From assembly GCA_039594205.1 (NCBI GenBank), contig JBCNNW010000023.1:1-46636 (forward strand): 46,636 nt of DNA. Direction: 5' to 3'. Positions 8,279 through 16,564 of this stretch are shown here, piece by piece (position 1 is the first letter of the stretch; every line of letters begins with the position of its first letter). The notes below the pieces were generated by a model that was given only the letters and a program-made list of their open reading frames with translations, ran no database searches and had not been told where the DNA came from. The stretch is from Pseudescherichia sp039594205. GTDB taxonomy: Bacteria > Pseudomonadota > Gammaproteobacteria > Enterobacterales > Enterobacteriaceae. The position numbers and the translations under genes were made by a program.

Positions 8279-9022
8279 TCATGCCGGATTGGGAATATCG
8301 ATAAAGGTAACGTCCAGGTCTGTATGTTCGGTTAGCCACTCGCTAAGCGCGCGAATGCCGCCGCGTTCAGTGGCGTGATGTCCCGCTGCATAGAAATGCA
8401 GCCCCTGCTCACGGGCGCTATGGATGGTCTGCTCAGAGACCTCGCCAGTGATAAAGGCATCGACGCCGAAACGGGCGGCGCTGTCGATAAAGCCCTGGCC
8501 ACCACCGGTACACCACGCCACGCGCTTGACCAGATCCGGGCCGGTATCGCCGCTCCACAGCGGGCGTCGGCCAAGGCGGGCCTCGATCCACGACGCCAGC
8601 TCCAGGCCGGGTACCGGCATCGCCAGTTCACCCCAGGGCACCAGCGGCTCAATTTCGCCTTTCACGGTAATGCCTAACAGCACCGCCAGCTGAACGTTAT
8701 TCCCCAGCTCCGGATGAGCGTCCAGCGGCAGATGCCAGCCGTAGAGGTTGATATCATTGGCAAGCAGGGCCTTCAGGCGATTGCGCTTCATGCCGCGGAT
8801 CGTCGGGGATTCCCCTTTCCAGAAGTAGCCGTGATGGACGATGATGGCATCGGCCTGCTGGCGGATTGCTTCATCGATCAGCGCCTGGCTGGCGGTCACG
8901 CCGGTAATAATTTTTCGTACTTCGTCACGCCCCTCGACCTGCAGGCCGTTGGGGGCATAGTCACTGAAGGCCGCGCTGTTAAGCTTGTCATTAATCAGGC
9001 GTTCCAGTTCGGTGTTATTCAT
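8279..9022 (-). CDS. ybgI: NIF3-like dinuclear metal-binding protein YbgI
   Basis: Toroidal hexameric protein of the NIF3/DUF34 family with a two-metal site; its reaction remains unsettled (GTP cyclohydrolase type 1 type 2-like in name only). Metal-binding segments are IVHHGYFWKGES, LPLDAHPELGNN and AGHHATERGGI near the C-terminus. Two consecutive ATGs occur (9025 and 9022); the second is chosen because the purine-rich GAGAGGG touches the first and the resulting 247 residues equal the E. coli protein. E. coli has the peptide transporter gene dtpD between phr and this gene; here the gap is only 9 bases. Confidence 0.94.
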   Translation of the reverse strand: MNNTELERLINDKLNSAAFSDYAPNGLQVEGRDEVRKIITGVTASQALIDEAIRQQADAIIVHHGYFWKGESPTIRGMKRNRLKALLANDINLYGWHLPLDAHPELGNNVQLAVLLGITVKGEIEPLVPWGELAMPVPGLELASWIEARLGRRPLWSGDTGPDLVKRVAWCTGGGQGFIDSAARFGVDAFITGEVSEQTIHSAREQGLHFYAAGHHATERGGIRALSEWLTEHTDLDVTFIDIPNPA

Positions 9023-9031
9023 CATCCCTCT

Positions 9032-10450
9032 CTACGCTTTTCTTGCGGCTTCATACGCGGCCAGGGTGGCCGTGCGGGCCTGTTTATGATCGACCACCGG
9101 GCGAGGGTAGTCCAGAGTTACCCCTTGCTTATCCGCCCAGGCCCAGGGGTCGTGCAGCGATGCCGCGGGCACCGCTGCCAGCTCGGGCAGCCACTGGCGG
9201 ATAAACTCGCCTTGCTTATCAAATTTTTCGCCCTGAGTGGTGGGGTTAAAGATGCGAAAATAGGGTGCAGCATCGGTACCGGTCGAGGCTGCCCACTGCC
9301 AGCCGCCGTTGTTAGCGGCCAAATCGCCATCAATAAGCTGAGAGATAAAATAGCGCTCTCCGACGCGCCAGTCGATCAGTAAGTCTTTGACCAGGAAGCT
9401 GGCGGTAATCATCCGCAAACGGTTATGCATCCAGCCGGTATTATTCATCTGCCGCATCGCCGCATCGACAATCGGATAGCCGGTGCACCCCGTCTGCCAG
9501 GCCTGCAACTGCGCCGGGTTACTTTGCCACTGTACCTGTTCGGTCCACGGAATAAAGGGCCGATGCTTGCAGAGTTCGGGATACGAGGTCATCAGATGGC
9601 GGTAGAAGTCACGCCAGATAAGCTCATTCAGCCAGACCGCGCCCGCGCCGCCGTTCAGAGCGTCGGGCTGCTCTGCCAGCAGCCGGTGCAGGCACTGGCG
9701 CGGAGAGAGAACCCCCAGCGCCAGACAGGCCGAAAGCCGACTGGTGGCATCAAGCGCAGGAAAATCGCGCCGGGCCTCATACTCCCCTACCTCATTGCGG
9801 CAAAACTCGCGCAGCCGTTCAACCACCGCCTGCCCGGTGGCCGGAAAGAGGCTGGGATCGAAATCCTGCTGCGGATAGTTGAGCATAAGCGGCTTCAGCG
9901 CGTCGCTTAGCGCCCCACCCTCACGCACAGCAGGTGCAGGCACGCACTCGGGTAGATCTTCCCGAAGCCTGCGCAGAAAAGCGTTTTTATACGGGGTGAA
10001 GACCTTATACATCTGCCGGTCGCCGGTCATGACGCTGCCGGGGGGAAGCAGCACGCTGTCATCCAGCCCCTGGCAGGTGACCTCCGGGAGCGCCCGCTCG
10101 ACGGCGGCATCGCGCTGGCGTTCGTTAATCTCGTACTGATAGTTGTAGAAAAGATGCGTAACGTCATGCGCCTCGCAGATCTTTTTTACCGCCGCCACGC
10201 TGGCATGAAAATCATCGACCTCGACGAACAGCAGCGGGATCCCCTTTTCCGCCAGCTCCTGCTGAAGGCTGTGAAGATGGGACTGCATAAACGCCGCCTG
10301 CCGCGGCGCCATGTCGTGCTTTTCCCACTGCCTGGGGGTAGAGATGAAGAGTGCCAGCACCTTTGCGTGGCGATCGCGGCAGGCGGCAGCGAGGGCAAGG
10401 TTATCCTTCACGCGAAGATCCGCGCGAAACCAGACCAGATGGGTGGTCAT
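9032..10450 (-). CDS. phrB: Deoxyribodipyrimidine photolyase PhrB
   Basis: Light-driven repair of cyclobutane pyrimidine dimers using FADH- and a folate antenna. 472 residues, as in E. coli. The N-terminal photolyase domain begins MTTHLVWFRADLRVKDN. FAD-binding and electron-transfer stretches are GCTGYPIVDAAMRQ, GWMHNRLRMITASFLVKDLL and DGDLAANNGGWQWAASTGTD, which contain the conserved tryptophans and the Asn-Asn near the flavin. It follows ybgA by 12 bases and is probably co-transcribed with it, as in E. coli. Confidence 0.96.
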   Translation of the reverse strand: MTTHLVWFRADLRVKDNLALAAACRDRHAKVLALFISTPRQWEKHDMAPRQAAFMQSHLHSLQQELAEKGIPLLFVEVDDFHASVAAVKKICEAHDVTHLFYNYQYEINERQRDAAVERALPEVTCQGLDDSVLLPPGSVMTGDRQMYKVFTPYKNAFLRRLREDLPECVPAPAVREGGALSDALKPLMLNYPQQDFDPSLFPATGQAVVERLREFCRNEVGEYEARRDFPALDATSRLSACLALGVLSPRQCLHRLLAEQPDALNGGAGAVWLNELIWRDFYRHLMTSYPELCKHRPFIPWTEQVQWQSNPAQLQAWQTGCTGYPIVDAAMRQMNNTGWMHNRLRMITASFLVKDLLIDWRVGERYFISQLIDGDLAANNGGWQWAASTGTDAAPYFRIFNPTTQGEKFDKQGEFIRQWLPELAAVPAASLHDPWAWADKQGVTLDYPRPVVDHKQARTATLAAYEAARKA

Positions 10451-10462
10451 ACAGCTCCTGAA

Positions 10463-11419
10463 TTAATGTCCGTAACGAAGGCGCAGGGTCTCTGGCCACG
10501 GGTCAAAGTAGCGCTGCCCGGCGAGGTAGGCGTCGGGGAATTCGGCCATGTAGTGCTTGAGTAACGTCACCGGGGCAAGCAGCGGCTGCGTACCCTGCCG
10601 ATAGCGCTCGATAAGCGACGACAGCTCCTCGCGCTGGCGAGCGTTTAGCTGCTTGCGGAAGTAGCCCTGAACATGCATCAGCACATTGGTGTGGTTGCGG
10701 CGGGTGGCCTGGTGAGAGAGCAGATCCATCAGCCGCTGGCGATACTCAACAAACCATTCGTCGAGCGATTCCCACTCGTGAATGGCTGCCACAAAGCGCC
10801 CCAGCTCCCGGTATTTCGGCTGGGAGTGGGCCAGCAGCAGCAGCTTGTAGCGGCTGTGGTAGGCGATCAGCTCCCCGCGCGTCAGGCCACGCTCGCGCAC
10901 GCCGTTAAGCTCGTGCAGGGCGTAGATCCGCTCAACAAAGTTTTCGCGGATCAGGGGATCGTGCAGGCGGCCGTCCTCTTCAACGGGCAGCCAGGGATAA
11001 GTTTGCATTAATATTTCGGTATAGATCCCGCGCCCGGCCTTACGGTTGTTTTTGCCGTCGGCATCGTAGACGCGCACCCGCTCCATGCCGCAGCTGGGTG
11101 ATTTTGCGCAGACGATATAGCCGCAGAGATGTTCAAACTGGCTGATGCGCTTCTGGGCATAGCTCTGCATTGACTGAGTCAGATCGCCCTCGCGTCCGTC
11201 GCTAAAGCGCAGCGCCGGATCGCCTTCAGGCATTTTAACCAGTCGCAGCGCCGGACGCGGGGTAGGCAGGCCGATGGCCATCTCCGGGCAGACCGGCTCA
11301 AAACGGACTAACGGCGACAGCTCCTCAACGGCAAAGGCCAGTCGCTTGTGCCCGCCGTCAAAACGCACGGTTTCCCCTAACAGACAGGCACTGATGCCAA
11401 CAGGGATTTTTTCACTCAT
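10463..11419 (-). CDS. ybgA: YbgA: DUF523-DUF1722 two-domain protein
   Basis: 318 residues. The N-terminal half (about 1-150) is a DUF523 domain with conserved cysteine motifs GISACLLGE, CPEMAIGLPTPRP and CAKSPSCGMERV. The C-terminal part (about 185-310) is DUF1722, including HVQGYFRKQLNARQREEL, LIERYRQG and LLKHYMAEFP. E. coli YbgA (about 169 residues) has only the DUF1722 part, so this is the longer two-domain form. The function is unknown; the cysteine pattern suggests a metal or persulfide chemistry but that is speculation. Association with phrB might hint at stress or repair. Confidence 0.9.
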   Translation of the reverse strand: MSEKIPVGISACLLGETVRFDGGHKRLAFAVEELSPLVRFEPVCPEMAIGLPTPRPALRLVKMPEGDPALRFSDGREGDLTQSMQSYAQKRISQFEHLCGYIVCAKSPSCGMERVRVYDADGKNNRKAGRGIYTEILMQTYPWLPVEEDGRLHDPLIRENFVERIYALHELNGVRERGLTRGELIAYHSRYKLLLLAHSQPKYRELGRFVAAIHEWESLDEWFVEYRQRLMDLLSHQATRRNHTNVLMHVQGYFRKQLNARQREELSSLIERYRQGTQPLLAPVTLLKHYMAEFPDAYLAGQRYFDPWPETLRLRYGH

Positions 11420-11480
11420 AGCGGCTCCTTATAGACTCTCCGTAAGTGTAGCATCGTTGTCGTTTCTGGAAACGCGCGAA

Positions 11481-11513
11481 ACGCCTGATAGCGCTACGCT
11501 TATCAGGCCTACA
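11481..11513. repeat. REP-type palindrome
   Basis: GCCTGATA and TATCAGGC form an 8-bp stem around GCGCTACGCT, followed by CTACAG. This is the typical enterobacterial REP layout. It lies in the 177-base gap between ybgA and ybfA. Confidence 0.7.
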
Positions 11514-11540
11514 GCGCCTAAGGTTTTTCACTTTCCGCGC

Positions 11541-11568
11541 ATAAAAAAACCGCCCCGAAGGGCGGTTT
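11541..11568 (-). terminator. ybfA intrinsic terminator
   Basis: AAACCGCCC-CGAA-GGGCGGTTT gives a 9-bp stem with a four-base loop. Read on the minus strand it is followed by a run of T residues, so it ends the ybfA transcript 29 bases after its stop codon. Confidence 0.85.
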
Positions 11569-11596
11569 GCTTAGCTGCTGTGTGGGCTTTGCCCTT

Positions 11597-11803
11597 TTAG
11601 TAGAAATCGCAGGCCACTTTTTCGGCCTGATCCATCCACACCGGTTTGTTGCTGGTTTTCGCCCAGACGCGGTGCAGATAGCTGTAGAAACGGGCGCGAT
11701 CTTTCCAGAACAGCATAAACGGCAGTGCCGCTATGCCTGCCACGACGGCAAAAACGCGACGGGCAACGATCACATGTAGTGGATAATCTTGATATAAAGA
11801 CAT
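11597..11803 (-). CDS. ybfA: Small membrane-associated protein YbfA
   Basis: 68 residues, starting MSLYQDYPLHVIVARR, the E. coli YbfA length. The C-terminal half (FMLFWKDRARFYSYLHRVW...KPVWMDQAEKVACDFY) is nearly the same as my memory of E. coli YbfA. One hydrophobic stretch (about residues 10-32) could be a membrane anchor. GGGGGA precedes the ATG, which decides the start; an in-frame start 11 codons upstream is less likely. DUF2517 family, function unknown. It is divergent from kdp, as in E. coli. Confidence 0.9.
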   Translation of the reverse strand: MSLYQDYPLHVIVARRVFAVVAGIAALPFMLFWKDRARFYSYLHRVWAKTSNKPVWMDQAEKVACDFY

Positions 11804-12135
11804 ACGTTTTCCCCCTTTTACCCCGTCATCCTTCACGAGGCTGGCATGTCGGTAATATTCACCGGAATAATCAACTTACGTTACTGGTTAAAATAGTACC
11901 GCTTTGTCTGTAATTTTACTACTCATCCGACCACTATTTTTTCACCGTTGAGGTGATATTTACACTTCTCGCGTAGGAAAGTTACAAAACAGTTAAATTA
12001 ATACTAAACATTAGTTAAATTGTGCCTTTGTGATTTTTATACTTTTTTTACACCCGCCCCGTCAATTTTTGCAAAATCTTTGCGCCGGAAACCTTACCTT
12101 CACTGCACATCCTAAGAACACCACGGAGGTGGAGT
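11804..12135. promoter_or_regulatory. Divergent ybfA-kdpF control region
   Basis: 332 A+T-rich bases with no gene. The kdp side holds the KdpE operator at 12036-12060 and a plausible -10 (TACCTT near 12095). The left part must hold the ybfA promoter, which I could not place with confidence. The kdpF ribosome-binding site GGAGGTGGAG is at 12125-12134. Confidence 0.6.
12036..12060 (+). promoter_or_regulatory. KdpE operator of the kdp operon
   Basis: TTTATACTTTTTTTACACC followed by CGCCCC matches, almost base for base, the T-rich E. coli KdpE binding site upstream of kdpFABC as I recall it. It lies about 75 bases before the kdpF start. Response to low potassium or osmotic upshift is inferred from conservation. 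Confidence 0.8.
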
Positions 12136-12225
12136 GTGAGTGCAGGCGTAATAACCGGTGTGGTACTGGTTTTCCTGTTGTTGGGCTATCTGGTTTATGC
12201 CCTGATTAACGCGGAGGCCTTCTGA
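12136..12225 (+). CDS. kdpF: K+-transporting ATPase small subunit KdpF
   Basis: 29-codon ORF beginning with GTG and reading (M)SAGVITGVVLVFLLLGYLVY...INAEAF, essentially the E. coli KdpF sequence. It is a single membrane span that stabilises the KdpFABC complex. A strong Shine-Dalgarno sequence GGAGGTGGAG lies just upstream. The TGA overlaps the kdpA ATG (TGATG), which couples their translation. It is too short for ordinary ORF lists. Confidence 0.93.
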   Translation: MSAGVITGVVLVFLLLGYLVYALINAEAF

Positions 12226-13904
12226 TGGCGGCGCAGGCGTTTTTACTGATAGCCAGCTTTTTACTGGTGCTGTTTCTGCTGGCGCGTCCGCTGGGGACGC
12301 TGTTGGCAGGGCTGATAGCGAACCAGCCGCTGGCGGGTACCGCGGCAGTCGAACGCGGTATCTGGCGTATAACGGGCATCAGGCCGACAGAGATGACATG
12401 GCGGCACTATCTGCTGGCCATCCTCTCTATTAACCTGCTCGGCGTACTGGTCCTCTTTCTGATGCTGATGTTTCAGGCACAGCTGCCGTTTAACCCGCAG
12501 CAGCTGCCTGGCCTCTCCTGGCACCTGGCACTCAATACCGCCGTAAGCTTTGTCGCAAACACCAACTGGCAGTCCTATAGCGGCGAGAGCACCCTGAGCT
12601 ACTTTAGCCAGATGGCCGGTCTGACGGTGCAGAACTTTCTCTCTGCGGCCAGCGGCATTGCGGTGATCTTCGCGCTGATCCGCGCGTTTTCCCGTAAAAG
12701 CGTCAATACCTTGGGTAACGCCTGGGTGGATATCACCCGCATTACCCTGTGGGTGCTGCTGCCCATCTCGCTGCTGCTGGCGCTGGTGTTTATCCAGCAG
12801 GGGACGCTGCAAAACGTTAACGCCTACCAGCCCTACACCTCGCTGGAGGGCGTCAAGGGTCTGCTACCGATGGGACCCGTCGCCTCCCAGGAGGCGATCA
12901 AAATGCTGGGAACCAACGGCGGCGGCTTCTTCAACGCTAACTCGGCGCATCCGTTTGAGAACCCGACGGCGCTGACCAACTTCCTGCAGATGCTGGCCAT
13001 TTTCCTGATCCCCACTGCGCTCTGCTTCGCCTTCGGTGATGCAGTAGGTGACCGTCGCCAGGGGCACGCCATTCTCTGGGCGATGTTAATTATCTTTGTG
13101 GTCTGCGCCGGACTGGTGATGTGGGCCGAGCTAAACGGCAATGCGCATCTGCTGACGCTGGGGGCGGACGGCAGCGCCAATATGGAGGGGAAAGAGAGCC
13201 GCTTTGGCATCCTCGCCAGCAGCCTCTTTGCAGTGGTAACGACCGCCGCCTCCTGCGGGGCGGTCAATGCGATGCACGACTCCTTTACCGCGCTGGGAGG
13301 CATGGTGCCGCTATGGCTGATGCAGATTGGCGAGGTGGTCTTCGGCGGGGTCGGATCGGGCCTCTACGGCATGCTGCTCTTTGTGCTGCTGGCGGTGTTT
13401 ATTGCCGGGCTGATGATCGGCCGCACGCCGGAGTATCTGGGGAAAAAGATCGACGTGCGGGAGATGAAGATGACCGCGCTGGCGATCCTCGTCACCCCGG
13501 CGCTGGTGCTGCTCGGCACGGCGCTGGCAATGATGACCGATGCCGGACGTGCAGGGATGCTTAACCCTGGGGCGCATGGCTTTAGCGAGGTGCTCTACGC
13601 CGTCTCGTCCGCAGCCAATAACAACGGCAGCGCCTTTGCCGGTCTCAGTGCTAACACCCCGTTCTGGAACTGTCTGCTGGCGTTCTGCATGTTCGTGGGT
13701 CGCTTCGGCGTGATCGTCCCGGTCATGGCTATCGCCGGATCGCTGGTGATGAAAAAGAGCCAGCCCGTCAGCCCCGGTACGCTGCCCACCCACGGTGCGC
13801 TGTTTGTTGGCCTGCTGATCGGCACCGTGCTGCTCGTTGGCGCGCTGACCTTTATCCCCGCGCTGGCCTTAGGCCCAATCGCGGAACACCTTTCCTTACG
13901 CTAA
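12225..13904 (+). CDS. kdpA: K+-transporting ATPase potassium-binding subunit KdpA
   Basis: Membrane subunit that selects and binds K+ in the high-affinity Kdp pump; related to SKT-type K+ channels. 559 residues (E. coli 557), with about ten membrane spans. Selectivity-filter-like loops are seen in NTNWQSYSGES, GTNGGGFFNANSAHPFENP, TAASCGAVNAMHDS and SAANNNGSAFAGL. It starts on the base overlapping the kdpF stop. The kdpB start lies 17 bases after its stop. Confidence 0.97.
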   Translation: MAAQAFLLIASFLLVLFLLARPLGTLLAGLIANQPLAGTAAVERGIWRITGIRPTEMTWRHYLLAILSINLLGVLVLFLMLMFQAQLPFNPQQLPGLSWHLALNTAVSFVANTNWQSYSGESTLSYFSQMAGLTVQNFLSAASGIAVIFALIRAFSRKSVNTLGNAWVDITRITLWVLLPISLLLALVFIQQGTLQNVNAYQPYTSLEGVKGLLPMGPVASQEAIKMLGTNGGGFFNANSAHPFENPTALTNFLQMLAIFLIPTALCFAFGDAVGDRRQGHAILWAMLIIFVVCAGLVMWAELNGNAHLLTLGADGSANMEGKESRFGILASSLFAVVTTAASCGAVNAMHDSFTALGGMVPLWLMQIGEVVFGGVGSGLYGMLLFVLLAVFIAGLMIGRTPEYLGKKIDVREMKMTALAILVTPALVLLGTALAMMTDAGRAGMLNPGAHGFSEVLYAVSSAANNNGSAFAGLSANTPFWNCLLAFCMFVGRFGVIVPVMAIAGSLVMKKSQPVSPGTLPTHGALFVGLLIGTVLLVGALTFIPALALGPIAEHLSLR

Positions 13905-13921
13905 GCCTGGCGGGAGCCTTT

Positions 13922-15970
13922 ATGAGTCGTAAGCAACTTGCCCTGTTCGAACCCACGCTGGTTCGCAAGGCACTATTAGCCTCTTTTGTAAAACTTAGTC
14001 CACGGGTGCAGTGGCGTAACCCGGTAATGTTTATCGTCTGGATCGGCAGCCTGCTCACTACCCTGCTGGCGATCGCCATGGCCGCAGGCTATCTCAGCGG
14101 CAGCGCGGCCTTTACCGGCGCGATCAGTCTCTGGCTGTGGTTTACCGTGCTGTTTGCCAACGTCGCGGAAGCGCTGGCCGAGGGGCGCAGCAAAGCCCAG
14201 GCCAGCAGCCTGAAAGGGGTGAATAAAACCGCCTTCGCCCGTAAACTGCGTGCCCCGCAGTATGGTGCACCAACCGATCGTATTCCTGCCGCCGATCTGC
14301 GCCGGGGAGACGTGGTGCTGGTCGAGGCAGGCGATATCATCCCCTGCGACGGCGAGGCCATCGAGGGTGGCGCATCGGTAGATGAGAGCGCTATTACCGG
14401 AGAGTCCGCGCCGGTCATTCGTGAATCGGGAGGAGATTTTGCCTCGGTCACCGGCGGCACGCGTATTCTTTCAGACTGGCTGGTGATCCGCTGCAGCGTC
14501 AACCCTGGCGAGACCTTCCTCGACCGGATGATTGCCATGGTCGAGGGCGCGCAGCGGCGGAAAACGCCTAACGAAATCGCACTAACTATTCTGCTGGTAG
14601 CCCTGACAATTGTCTTCCTGCTGGCCACCGCCACCCTCTGGCCCTTCTCCGCCTGGGGCGGGACAGCGGTTAGCGTCACCGTGCTGGTGGCCCTGCTGGT
14701 GTGCCTGATCCCCACCACTATCGGCGGGTTGCTCTCCGCCATTGGCGTCGCCGGGATGAGCAGGATGCTGGGCGCAAACGTGATCGCCACCAGCGGCCGG
14801 GCGGTAGAAGCGGCGGGGGATATCGACGTGCTGCTGCTGGATAAGACCGGCACCATCACCCTCGGCAACCGCCAGGCCGCCGAGTTTTTACCGGCTAAGG
14901 GTGTAGACGAGCGCACGCTGGCCGATGCGGCACAGCTGGCCTCGCTGGCGGATGAGACTCCGGAGGGTCGCAGCATCGTGGTGCTGGCAAAGCAGCGTTT
15001 TAACCTGCGGGAGCGCGACGTCCAGAGCCTGAATGCCGCCTTTGTTCCCTTTACCGCCCAGACGCGGATGAGCGGCATCAACATTCAGGACCGACAGATC
15101 CGCAAGGGCTCGGTGGATGCCCTGCGCCGTCACATAGCCGCTAACGGTGGCGAGTTTCCCGCCGAGGTCGACGCCATGGTTGAACAGGTGGCGAGCCGGG
15201 GGGCGACACCGCTGGTAGTCGCCGAGGGCAACCGCGTATTAGGCGTGATCCCGCTGAAGGACGTGGTTAAGGGCGGGATTAAGGCCCGCTTCGCCCAGTT
15301 GCGTAAGATGGGCATCAAAACGGTAATGATCACTGGCGATAACCGTCTCACCGCCGCCGCCATTGCCGCCGAGGCAGGGGTCGATGACTTTCTGGCGGAG
15401 GCGACGCCGGAAGCCAAGCTGGCGCTGATCCGCCAGTATCAGGCCGAAGGTCGGCTGGTGGCGATGACCGGGGACGGTACCAACGATGCTCCGGCGCTGG
15501 CCCAGGCCGACGTGGCGGTGGCGATGAACTCCGGTACCCAGGCAGCCAAGGAGGCGGGCAACATGGTGGATCTGGACTCTAACCCCACCAAGCTGATTGA
15601 GGTGGTACATATTGGTAAACAGATGCTGATGACCCGTGGTTCGCTGACCACTTTCAGCATCGCTAACGACGTAGCCAAGTACTTCGCCATCATTCCTGCT
15701 GCATTTGCGGTCACCTATCCGCCGCTTAATGCCCTGAATATTATGCACCTCCACTCGCCCAGCTCGGCGATACTCAGCGCGGTGATTTTTAACGCGCTGA
15801 TCATTATTGTGCTGATCCCGCTGGCCTTAAGGGGTGTGAGCTATACGCCGCTCTCGGCCCAGGCGATGCTGCGCCGTAATCTTTGGATCTACGGCCTGGG
15901 CGGGCTGATCGTGCCCTTTATCGGCATCAAAGCGATCGATCTGCTGTTAACGCTTTTTGGCCTGGTTTAA
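13922..15970 (+). CDS. kdpB: K+-transporting P-type ATPase subunit KdpB
   Basis: P-type ATPase that energises K+ uptake. 682 residues, as in E. coli. The phosphorylated Asp307 lies in LLLDKTGTITLGN; the actuator motif TGES begins at Thr159 and includes Ser162, the inhibitory phosphorylation site described in E. coli. The hinge TGDGTNDAPALAQADVAVAM and the ITGDNRLTAAAIA nucleotide-domain motif are intact. A first membrane span follows residue 35. Spacing to kdpA (17 bases) and kdpC (12 bases) is tight. Confidence 0.98.
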   Translation: MSRKQLALFEPTLVRKALLASFVKLSPRVQWRNPVMFIVWIGSLLTTLLAIAMAAGYLSGSAAFTGAISLWLWFTVLFANVAEALAEGRSKAQASSLKGVNKTAFARKLRAPQYGAPTDRIPAADLRRGDVVLVEAGDIIPCDGEAIEGGASVDESAITGESAPVIRESGGDFASVTGGTRILSDWLVIRCSVNPGETFLDRMIAMVEGAQRRKTPNEIALTILLVALTIVFLLATATLWPFSAWGGTAVSVTVLVALLVCLIPTTIGGLLSAIGVAGMSRMLGANVIATSGRAVEAAGDIDVLLLDKTGTITLGNRQAAEFLPAKGVDERTLADAAQLASLADETPEGRSIVVLAKQRFNLRERDVQSLNAAFVPFTAQTRMSGINIQDRQIRKGSVDALRRHIAANGGEFPAEVDAMVEQVASRGATPLVVAEGNRVLGVIPLKDVVKGGIKARFAQLRKMGIKTVMITGDNRLTAAAIAAEAGVDDFLAEATPEAKLALIRQYQAEGRLVAMTGDGTNDAPALAQADVAVAMNSGTQAAKEAGNMVDLDSNPTKLIEVVHIGKQMLMTRGSLTTFSIANDVAKYFAIIPAAFAVTYPPLNALNIMHLHSPSSAILSAVIFNALIIIVLIPLALRGVSYTPLSAQAMLRRNLWIYGLGGLIVPFIGIKAIDLLLTLFGLV

Positions 15971-15982
15971 GAGGATTGCAAC

Positions 15983-16564
15983 ATGGCTATAATTCGTCCG
16001 GTGCTTTTTCTGTTCTTGCTGTTAACCCTCATTACCGGCGGGCTTTATCCGCTGGTTACCACCCTGCTCGGTCAGGGCCTGTTTCCGGCACAGGCCAACG
16101 GCTCGCTGATCCTCGAGGATCAGCAGATCCGCGGCTCGCGCCTGATTGGCCAGGCGTTTAGCGCGCCGGGCTACTTCCAGGGCCGCCCTTCCGCCACCGC
16201 CGATGCACCCTATAATCCGCTGGCTTCCGGCGGCAGCAACCTGGCCGGCAGCAATCCGGCGCTTGACGAGGCGATTACCGCCCGCGTCGCGGCGCTGCGG
16301 ACGGCCAATCCACAGGCTAACCCGCGCGTGCCGGTAGAGCTGGTCACCGCCTCCGCCAGCGGGCTGGATTACGGGCTGTCCCCGCAGGCCGCGGCCTGGC
16401 AGATCCCGCGCGTGGCGGCGGCGCGTAACCTGTCGACGGCACAGGTTGCAGAGTTGGTCGCCAGACACACGCATAAACCGCTGCTGAGCTTTACCGGCGA
16501 GCCGGGAGTGAATATTGTGGAGCTTAACCTCGCCCTCGATGCGTATAAGGACACCCCGAAATGA
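15983..16564 (+). CDS. kdpC: K+-transporting ATPase subunit KdpC
   Basis: Single-span subunit with a periplasmic domain that helps KdpA bind K+. 193 residues (E. coli 190). The N-terminal span is VLFLFLLLTLITGGLYPLVTT in outline, followed by SRLIGQAFSAPGYFQGRPS, the typical KdpC periplasmic signature, and GSNLAGSNPAL. The stop overlaps the kdpD start by 4 bases (ATGA). Confidence 0.96.
   Translation: MAIIRPVLFLFLLLTLITGGLYPLVTTLLGQGLFPAQANGSLILEDQQIRGSRLIGQAFSAPGYFQGRPSATADAPYNPLASGGSNLAGSNPALDEAITARVAALRTANPQANPRVPVELVTASASGLDYGLSPQAAAWQIPRVAAARNLSTAQVAELVARHTHKPLLSFTGEPGVNIVELNLALDAYKDTPK

Noticed and set aside
12036..12100. Exact kdp -35/-10 positions
   Set aside because: The operator is clear, but several weak -10 candidates fit and none has a good -35, as expected for an activated promoter.
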